The notes beneath the pieces were generated by a model. That model did no database searches, was not told the origin of the DNA, and was given only the letters and a program-made list of their open reading frames with translations. A program made the position numbers and the translations under genes. Source: Acidobacteriaceae bacterium (GTDB lineage Bacteria; Acidobacteriota; Terriglobia; Terriglobales; Acidobacteriaceae). Taken from it: a stretch of DNA of 19,342 nucleotides. Shown here piece by piece: positions 8,906 to 16,111 of the stretch. Each line of letters begins with the position of its first letter. The stretch's first letter is position 1. Location: contig PMHC01000061.1 in assembly GCA_003156495.1 (NCBI GenBank), positions 11,796-31,137 on the forward strand, in the 5' to 3' direction.

Positions 8906-9159
8906 CCGGCGATCCTAAACAACTTAGTTGCGCCGAATTCCAGGCCCAACTGCCCGAACTGATCGGCGCGGGTGGAGACCCTTCCACCCACCCGCATCTG
9001 CAGCACTGCCCGCTCTGCCGCGCCCTGCTCTCCGACCTTGAAACCATCGCCGAGGCTGCCCGCAAGCTCTTCCCCAGCGTGGAGCCTCCCGACGAGCTCT
9101 GGGAGCAGATCGAATCGGCCATCAAGCGAGAGGAGGAGCAAGAAATCCACTCCCGATAA
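8902..9159 (+). CDS. Small soluble zinc-finger (zf-HC2/ZAS-type) anti-sigma factor
   Basis: An 85-residue protein, MTGDPKQLSC onwards. It carries the ZAS motif H-x3-C-x2-C as HLQHCPLC (H32, C36, C39) and an upstream Cys in LSCAEF (C10). The C-x(about 21-25)-H-x3-C-x2-C arrangement is the one in RsrA-type redox-sensing anti-sigma factors, where zinc is lost on disulfide formation. The C-terminal half is acidic and helical (PPDELWEQIESAIKREEEQE). There is no membrane segment, so it should act in the cytoplasm by binding the sigma factor encoded just before it. The ATGA overlap (8902-8905) and the strong ribosome site indicate matched synthesis. The family is clear from motif and context. Redox sensing is inference: many zf-HC2 proteins have the same ligands without a redox role. 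Confidence 0.87.
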   Translation: MTGDPKQLSCAEFQAQLPELIGAGGDPSTHPHLQHCPLCRALLSDLETIAEAARKLFPSVEPPDELWEQIESAIKREEEQEIHSR

Positions 9160-9877
9160 ACTCCTTCATCCTTAGAAAAATCTATAATTTGCCCTTCTGC
9201 AGCCCTGCGCCTTCCCGACCTCCGCATCCCGCAGCAAAATCCATCGTTTTCCTCAGCTTCCCGCTCACACTCCTTCCGATTCCGCCGATACACCCCTCGA
9301 ATGGTAAAGCGCCGCCTCGACATTGAGAGGCCGCGGAAAAACGCCAAATTTTGGCTGAAGGGAGAAAAAAGATCCCTTGGAGATTAAACAGCGCGCTGAT
9401 TTTATTGCAGTTACGGCACGATTGAGGTCGCGTCCTGGCGCTAGAGCATTTTCATCGCTGGTTTAGTGGAAATGCTGGTGTAGCGGAAATATGGGTGCCA
9501 CATTCTAGCTGCGTTCTTGCTTTTTGCGGCTAGGGTGGGGGGGGTGCCAAGTCAATCAATACTCCGATACACCTATTGTGAAAATGCGCGATACACACTC
9601 AAAATGAAGTTTTTTTCGCGCTCTGTTGCGCCGCTGCCTATTGAGGTGGATTGCGATTGAAGTTCATCTGCGCCCCCGCGAAGCGTATCTGCCCCCTTGC
9701 GAAGCATATCTTGTTGACGCGTAATCGGTTACCTGACAAGTAGGGAACCCGGATGCAGGCCAGCGCGTAACCAAATGCGCCCGGCACAAAGAATAGAGGC
9801 GCAAAAAAGTGCCAGATTTGAAACTTTTTCCGTTTATGAGTTATCTAAAAGAAGAAAAACTGATACGAGGACACTCA
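9160..9877. other. Gene-free 718-bp stretch between the anti-sigma gene and lon
   Basis: No open frame here looks like a protein. The stretch holds CGATACAC three times (from 9286, 9565 and 9589), a G-run followed by TGCC near 9537-9548, and an imperfect inverted repeat AGCATTTT / GAAATGCT at 9445-9476. A 21-bp tandem repeat lies at 9666-9711. A TTGACG at 9714-9719 is a possible lon -35 box, but no good -10 lies 16-18 bp further on. The mixture of short repeats suggests decayed sequence or an unrecognised RNA plus the lon promoter. In-frame GTG (9809) and ATG (9836) codons upstream of lon are not preceded by ribosome sites. Confidence 0.5.
9666..9711. repeat. Imperfect 21-bp tandem repeat, about 2.2 copies
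   Basis: Unit one is 9666-9686 and unit two 9687-9707; they match at 17 of 21 positions by eye. A further ATCT starts a third copy at 9708-9711. Each unit runs ATCTGC, a C-run, then GCGAAGC. It ends just before the TTGACG at 9714, so it could be a pair of regulatory sites upstream of lon. Its function is unknown. Confidence 0.6.
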
Positions 9878-12313
<2,436 letters not shown>

Positions 12314-12331
12314 CCACGCAAAAACCAGAGC

Positions 12332-12360
12332 TCCTGGGTTCCGCATATTGGAACCCAGGA
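12332..12360. repeat. Perfect 11-bp palindrome (hairpin) downstream of lon
   Basis: TCCTGGGTTCC (12332-12342) pairs perfectly with GGAACCCAGGA (12350-12360) across a 7-nt loop. It starts 19 bp after the lon stop. There is no T-run on the right, so it is not a standard intrinsic terminator. It may stop or stabilise the lon transcript, or be a copy of an interspersed palindromic repeat. Its right side ends in AACCCAGGAACC, recalling the ACCTGGGAACC that ends the hairpin at 13496-13521. Confidence 0.65.
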
Positions 12361-12544
12361 ACCGCTTCAGCCAATGATTGACTCGATTCGATACAGATTA
12401 GCGGGTTCTTAAATTTCGCCGATAAAGATACTTGTCTCTCTGTCCTCTAGATACACCAATAATCCCGCTGCCACTGCGCTAGGTAATTCCTACGCACGAC
12501 GCAGCATAATCGCCTGAGCGTGCAATTGCACCAAGAGTTGAATA

Positions 12545-13459
12545 ATGATCGATGCAAAGAAGCTTGTGCCTCTCTCCCTTTCCCCAAAAACCACAGAAAA
12601 ACAGAATTCGTTTTTGAAGCAACGTCTTAATGCGGCACTTGAACAAGGCGTCAACAAAGCCGTTGAACATCTGGATCAGCAAAGTATGCGGGCCGTACTC
12701 GAAGCCGACGCGGCGCTTCAGATCGAGATATCCGAAGCGGTCGTCGAAACCGTTCGACGTCATACAAAGAGCGAAAAGTTCAAAAGCGAAGAGATCAGCT
12801 CTAAACACGCCTACCCACAGGCTTATCGCGTGCGGACGATCGAAGCGCAGGTGGCCGAGCTCAAAAAAGCCTTTCCTTCTCTCGGCAAATGCAAAGAAAG
12901 TCTCGCTCATCGCCCTTTGCCAGACAAGGCCGAAGACTGGTTCGCCATTCCCCGCTGGCAAGCCTTGGCGCCCACCTATGGCGAGGCGGTCGAAATGGCG
13001 GTCAATGCTCTGGCTGAAAAGCGCAGGTTCTCCAATCGCATTGCCGGGCGAACAAAACAAGCTTATCTTCGCCAGTTCGAACGCACGCAACAGGCCGAAG
13101 CCATTTTGGCCGAGCAACAATCCGGTAACGACATTCTGGTCGTCGCCTTGCAAGCCGGCTTGCTGCACCGAGGAAACTCCGCCCGCCGCACGCGCGTGAT
13201 TCTGGCCAACAATGAATATCCGCTTGGCGCCTTCGCCGTCGCCTGCCTGTTGCTTACCCATCCCGAGCGGCTGTCGGCCGGCGAAACCTTGATGATCGAC
13301 TGTGGCGGCGACGAATATTCGCAGAACAAAGATGGCGTTTTCGATCGCGTCCCGCTCTTCGACTACGACATCTCCGGCATCGAGTTCAGCATCTATTACG
13401 ACAACCGGGCCTGGGATACGTGGGGCACGCCGACCGCGTTTCTCTACAAACAGGACTAG
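12545..13459 (+). CDS. Uncharacterised protein, upstream member of a tandem paralogous pair
   Basis: A 304-residue protein of a family I do not recognise. There is no signal peptide or clear membrane span, so it is probably cytoplasmic. The N-terminal 75 residues are predicted helical and charged, followed by RHTKSEKFK and a Lys-rich stretch. Conserved blocks follow: YRV...EAQV near 94-103, FPSLG near 110, WFAIPRWQALAPTYGEAVE near 132-150, a helical RRFSNRI...YLRQFER region, then NDILVVALQAG, SARRTR, LGAFAVACLLLTHPERLS, and the acidic, Cys-containing MIDCGGDEY near 250-258. It ends with FDYDISGIEFSIYYD and WGTPTAFLYKQ. An ungapped comparison with the gene at 13751 gives about 206 of 304 identical residues, with the last 174 the most alike. 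The ATG follows AAGAGTTGAATA, nearly the same leader as the second copy. No catalytic motif is evident and I assign no function. Confidence 0.85.
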   Translation: MIDAKKLVPLSLSPKTTEKQNSFLKQRLNAALEQGVNKAVEHLDQQSMRAVLEADAALQIEISEAVVETVRRHTKSEKFKSEEISSKHAYPQAYRVRTIEAQVAELKKAFPSLGKCKESLAHRPLPDKAEDWFAIPRWQALAPTYGEAVEMAVNALAEKRRFSNRIAGRTKQAYLRQFERTQQAEAILAEQQSGNDILVVALQAGLLHRGNSARRTRVILANNEYPLGAFAVACLLLTHPERLSAGETLMIDCGGDEYSQNKDGVFDRVPLFDYDISGIEFSIYYDNRAWDTWGTPTAFLYKQD

Positions 13460-13495
13460 CTCCGTGACCGCTTAAACTTCTGCCGTCGAGGGTGC

Positions 13496-13521
13496 CCCAG
13501 GTCTCGATTTTGAGACCTGGG
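13496..13521. repeat. Perfect 10-bp palindrome, candidate interspersed repeat or terminator
   Basis: CCCAGGTCTC (13496-13505) pairs with GAGACCTGGG (13512-13521) around the loop GATTTT, preceded by GGGTGC. It lies 36 bp past the stop of the first paralogue. There is no downstream T-run. From memory, GGGTGCCCCAGGTCTC-type hairpins recur between genes in Acidobacteria, so this may be a genome-wide palindromic repeat; I could not check this here. Confidence 0.65.
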
Positions 13522-13537
13522 AACCTCAACGCTAAGG

Positions 13538-13598
13538 ATCGAAATCATCTGGTCACGATCCCAGCAACATCCTATCGAGCATCGAAATCATCCGGTCA
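13538..13598. repeat. 18-bp direct repeat, two copies 43 bp apart
   Basis: ATCGAAATCATCTGGTCA (13538-13555) recurs as ATCGAAATCATCCGGTCA (13581-13598), 17 of 18 identical. The even spacing, four helical turns, would place two protein sites on the same face of the DNA, so an operator for the downstream gene is possible. A simple local duplication is equally possible. Confidence 0.6.
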
Positions 13599-13645
13599 TA
13601 GCCTCTAGCGAAACCTGCTATTTCTCCGATAAAAAGATTGAGGAC

Positions 13646-13665
13646 TTTTGCGCGCAGGCGCAAAA
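13646..13665. repeat. 8-bp perfect hairpin upstream of the second paralogue
   Basis: TTTTGCGC (13646-13653) and GCGCAAAA (13658-13665) form a perfect stem around GCAG. It lies about 85 bp before the second paralogue's ATG and could be a leader hairpin, a weak terminator or a protein site. There is no terminal T-run beyond the stem. Confidence 0.5.
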
Positions 13666-13750
13666 CAGTTCGCGGCCGTGGCTGCCCGGAATCTGCCCGC
13701 ATGATGTTGCAAGGGCCGCCGCAACGAAACCCCACACTAAGAGCTGAATT

Positions 13751-14674
13751 ATGGCGGATTCCAAAAAGCTCGTTCCATTGCCTCTTTCCGGAAACACCAC
13801 CGAGCAGCAGAACTCGCTGCTGATGCTGTCTCTAGAAGATGCCCTCAGCCACGGCTTCAAAGAAATCATTACGCAGATCGACCGGCAAAGCGTGCAGGCC
13901 GTTCTTGAGGTCGGCGCCATGCTCAGGCTCGAGGTATCCAAAGCGGTTACCGAAGTCGTTCTTCGCCATACCAAAAGCGAGAAATACAAAGACGAAGAGA
14001 CCAGTTCCAAGTGCACTTACCCACCCAACTATCGCGTACAACCGGTCGAAGCGCAGGTTAGCGCACTAAGAAAAATCTTTCCCTCTCTCGGCAATTGCCA
14101 GGAAAAACTCGGCCGCATCCCCTTGCCCGACGAGCCCGAAGGTTGGTTCGCCATTCCGCGCTGGCAGGCGCTGGCGCCCACCTACGGCGAGGCTGTTGAG
14201 AAAGCTATCGCCGCGCTGGCCGCCCGGCGCAAGTTCTCCAATCGCATTGCCGAACGCCTGGGAGAAGCCTATCTCCGCCAAACCGAGCGCGCGCGTCTGG
14301 CCGAAAAAACAATAGCCGACCAGCAATCGAACAACGACATTCTGGTTGTCGCCGCGCAAGCCGGCATGTTGTATCGCGGCAGCTCGGCCCGCCGTACGCG
14401 CGCCATTCTGACCATCAACGAATTCGCCTTGGGCGCCTTCGCCATCGCCTGCATTTTGCTCACGCACCCCGAGCGCCTGTCGGCCAGCGAAACCCTGATG
14501 ATCGACTGCGGCGGCGACGAGTATTCCCTGCGCGGCGACTACACCTTCGACCGCGTTCCCTTATTCGACTACGACATCTCCGGCATCGAATTCAGCATTT
14601 ATTACGACGACCGCGCCTGGAATATGTGGGGCACGCCAACCGCATTTCTCTACAAGCAACTCCAGAGCGCCTGA
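13751..14674 (+). CDS. Uncharacterised protein, downstream member of a tandem paralogous pair
   Basis: A 307-residue protein that aligns without gaps to the product of 12545-13459 over its whole length, plus three extra C-terminal residues (QSA). Identity by my count is about 68%: about 56% over the first 130 residues and 76% over the rest. Shared invariant blocks include HTKSEK, FPSLG, WFAIPRWQALAPTYGEAVE, NDILVV, SARRTR, LLTHPERLS, MIDCGGDEYS and DRVPLFDYDISGIEFSIYYD. The gene pair differs at many synonymous positions, so the duplication is not recent and both copies seem to be under purifying selection. There is no signal peptide or clear membrane span. It lies 291 bp downstream of the first copy, separated by hairpins, so separate transcription is likely. 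I do not recognise the family; the acidic DCGGDEY block and the W/Y-rich C-terminus are the obvious places to look for a functional site. Confidence 0.85.
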   Translation: MADSKKLVPLPLSGNTTEQQNSLLMLSLEDALSHGFKEIITQIDRQSVQAVLEVGAMLRLEVSKAVTEVVLRHTKSEKYKDEETSSKCTYPPNYRVQPVEAQVSALRKIFPSLGNCQEKLGRIPLPDEPEGWFAIPRWQALAPTYGEAVEKAIAALAARRKFSNRIAERLGEAYLRQTERARLAEKTIADQQSNNDILVVAAQAGMLYRGSSARRTRAILTINEFALGAFAIACILLTHPERLSASETLMIDCGGDEYSLRGDYTFDRVPLFDYDISGIEFSIYYDDRAWNMWGTPTAFLYKQLQSA

Positions 14675-14987
14675 ATCGTCTCTTTATTCAAGCCATAAAG
14701 CAGTATTTGTCAGCGCCTCATCCGCCTTGACGCCGGCATAATCGCGCAGTAGCTACCGCAAATCGCCCCACAATTCTGCGGGAAGGCCAAAGTTAAAATT
14801 TGTAAGTGTTTGATTTTAATGGTCGGGACGGGCAGATTCGAACTGCCAAACAGTTCGGCTTCGCCTCGCTCCCCTCGCAGGCCATACTCAGGCGCTTTCG
14901 CTTGCGCTTCAGCGCCGGTTGGGATGCTCATTGCCGGCAGACAACAGCGCCAGAACAAGGAAAGCAAGAAATGTAAATGCTGAAAAA
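14675..14987. other. Gene-free stretch holding a duplicated tRNA 3' end
   Basis: No gene is supported. Apart from the tRNA-derived copy at 14818-14847, the 140 bp between the copy and the real tRNA contain a GC-rich inverted pair GGCGC/GCGCC near 14892-14918 and nothing that looks coding. A short minus-strand frame through both tRNA copies gives the GSSNLPVPTI peptide that typically comes from translating a tRNA 3' end, so I reject it as a gene. Confidence 0.5.
14818..14847 (-). repeat. Exact 30-bp copy of the tRNA-Pro 3' end (T arm, acceptor strand and CCA)
   Basis: The bases at 14818-14847 are identical to 14986-15015, covering the T stem and loop, the 3' acceptor strand, the CCA and two bases beyond. 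Identity stops abruptly after CTGCC. The copy lies 168 bp downstream of the tRNA in the tRNA's own direction and same orientation. This is what an attachment-site duplication, or a partial tandem copy of the tRNA, would leave. There is no integrase in the 140 bp between the copies. Confidence 0.8.
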
Positions 14988-15064
14988 TGGTCGGGACGGG
15001 CAGATTCGAACTGCCGACCCCTCGCACCCCAAGCGAGTGCTCTACCAGGCTGAGCCACGTCCCG
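14988..15064 (-). tRNA. tRNA-Pro, anticodon GGG, with encoded CCA
   Basis: On the minus strand the gene folds as a standard cloverleaf. The acceptor CGGGACG pairs with CGTCCCG, the D arm is GCTC...GAGC, the anticodon stem CTCGC/GCGAG encloses the loop TTGGGGT (anticodon GGG), and the T arm is GGCAG-TTCGAAT-CTGCC. The discriminator is A, followed by a genomic CCA. It is 77 nt including CCA and reads proline CCC/CCU codons. A TTTTT run follows the CCA and may help end transcription. No clear promoter is visible to its right. Confidence 0.97.
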
Positions 15065-15205
15065 ACATGATGGCACCGATCCTTGGCGGACCGGCTTCTG
15101 GGGTCTTGTTTAGTTTACACCGGAGCGGGCGCAAACGCTCGTCCCGCGCCGCGGCTTCCACCAACCATAAACGGAAAGGTCGCGGCGGCCAAAAAACGGC
15201 GGAAA

Positions 15206-15478
15206 CTACTCGGCCGGAGGCACGAACTCCGTGGGCAGGCCGGAGCTATCGCTGAAGAAAAAACTCTCCATCTGCGTAACGAGAAACTGCTGCGCCTGCG
15301 GCGTCCAGGGCTGCAAACGGTACTCGTTCAAGAGCATCCGCTGGCGGTCGATCCATTCTTCCCAAGCCAGCTTGGAGACGTTCTGGAAAATCTTCTGGCC
15401 AAACTCGGAGTCGAAGGGCGGCTCGTCGAGCCCCTCCATCTCTTTTTTGTAACGTACGCAAAAAACATTGTGCGCCAT
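15206..15478 (-). CDS. yggX: YggX-family probable Fe(II)-trafficking / oxidative damage protection protein
   Basis: A 90-residue protein from the ATG at 15478 (MAHNVFCVRYKKEMEGLDEPPF). An in-frame ATG seven codons upstream (15499) is less likely because AGGAG lies between the two, well spaced for 15478. It matches E. coli YggX in length and motif order: the conserved Cys in VFCV, EGLD, the LG/I motif (GQKIFQNVSKLAWEEW), and the Q-MLLNEYRL block. YggX is a small cytoplasmic protein linked to Fe(II) handling and protection of iron-sulfur proteins, though its mechanism is unsettled. It is transcribed alone, away from the tRNA to its left, and divergently from the membrane protein gene at 15689. 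Confidence 0.93.
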   Translation of the reverse strand: MAHNVFCVRYKKEMEGLDEPPFDSEFGQKIFQNVSKLAWEEWIDRQRMLLNEYRLQPWTPQAQQFLVTQMESFFFSDSSGLPTEFVPPAE

Positions 15479-15688
15479 CGTGATTGCTCCTGGTTTCATT
15501 GTATTGGATAGGCTGGCTGGCGGCCCGCGGTGGCTGGCATGGGAAGAGCCTACAAAAATAATTACGGTGAATTGAGCAATATAGGCCAGCTCGGCCCTCT
15601 TGAATTCAATAACAATTCTGGTGGAGCATTTATAGGCTTTTCGGCGCGATCAATCTCCGTTCGAGATGCTTGGCTCAAGGGGGCTATT

Positions 15689-16045
15689 ATGTCCGACTCG
15701 AATCCGTCCGGCCTTTCTGACAATGCCGCTGCCGGCATTGCCTACATCACGCTTATTCCGGCCATCGTTTTCCTGATTATCGAGCCCTTCAAGAAAAGCT
15801 CCTATGTGCGTTTCCACGCCTGGCAGTCAATCTTCTTTTTCGTTGCCTGGGCGGTGATCGACATTCTGATCGGCTTGGTGCAAAATATTGTTCCTTCCGT
15901 CGTCTTCCTGACCTTGACGGTTTTGCAATTGGTCGCTCTGGCCATCTTCCTGGTCTGGATCTTTGTGTTCGTCAGCGCCTTTGGCGGCAAGCGCATCAAG
16001 CTGCCGATCATTGGCGGTATGGCCGAAAAACAGGCCAACAGATAG
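15689..16045 (+). CDS. Small three-helix membrane protein, DUF4870/Tic20-like
   Basis: A 118-residue protein from the ATG at 15689 (MSDSNPSGLSDNAAAG). AAGGGGG ends 5-6 nt upstream, so the 53-codon extension to a GTG at 15530 is rejected. Three hydrophobic spans are visible: around residues 12-30 (AAAGIAYITLIPAIVFLII), 41-62 (AWQSIFFFVAWAVIDILIG) and 68-98 (a long span ending in VWIFVFVSAF). The conserved loop after span one, IEPFKKSSYVRFHAWQSIFF, is the signature of DUF4870 proteins, common in Acidobacteria and of unknown function. The C-terminus KRIKLPIIGGMAEKQ is typical of the group. It sits in the inner membrane; its role is unknown. It converges with rnr and shares a terminator with it. 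Confidence 0.85.
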   Translation: MSDSNPSGLSDNAAAGIAYITLIPAIVFLIIEPFKKSSYVRFHAWQSIFFFVAWAVIDILIGLVQNIVPSVVFLTLTVLQLVALAIFLVWIFVFVSAFGGKRIKLPIIGGMAEKQANR

Positions 16046-16081
16046 CGGCTTCCCCCTAGCAGCCCTCCCCGCCGCATGCGC

Positions 16082-16107
16082 AAACGGCCTCCATCTGGAG
16101 GCCGTTT
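16082..16107. terminator. Bidirectional intrinsic terminator between DUF4870 gene and rnr
   Basis: A perfect 11-bp stem, AAACGGCCTCC (16082-16092) with GGAGGCCGTTT (16097-16107), around an ATCT tetraloop. It lies 36 bp after the plus-strand stop at 16045 and 4 bp after the minus-strand rnr stop at 16112. The T residues on both strands are short (TTT then CTGTTTA on plus), so termination may be moderate, but position and symmetry fit a shared terminator for convergent genes. Confidence 0.85.
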
Positions 16108-16111
16108 CTGT

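Larger units (their letters stand above)
13460..13750. other. Repeat-rich spacer between the two paralogues
   Basis: These 291 bp carry no convincing gene. In order they hold a perfect 10-bp-stem hairpin (13496-13521), an 18-bp direct repeat (13538-13555 and 13581-13598), an 8-bp-stem hairpin (13646-13665) and a shorter GTTGC/GCAAC inverted pair (13706-13725). The last 12 bases before the second gene (AAGAGCTGAATT) match the leader of the first gene (AAGAGTTGAATA) at 10 of 12 positions, so the duplication included the ribosome site. Confidence 0.6.

Noticed and set aside
12479..13261. 260-codon minus-strand open frame over the first paralogue
   Set aside because: The plus-strand frame is conserved between the two paralogues along its whole length, while this antisense frame is not preserved at equal length in the second copy.
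14710..15027. 105-codon minus-strand frame containing GSSNLPVPTI twice
   Set aside because: It is the translation of the tRNA-Pro 3' end and its duplicate, not a protein gene.
15530..15688. N-terminal extension of the DUF4870 protein from a GTG
   Set aside because: The strong AAGGGGG site just before ATG 15689, together with the family's usual length, excludes it.
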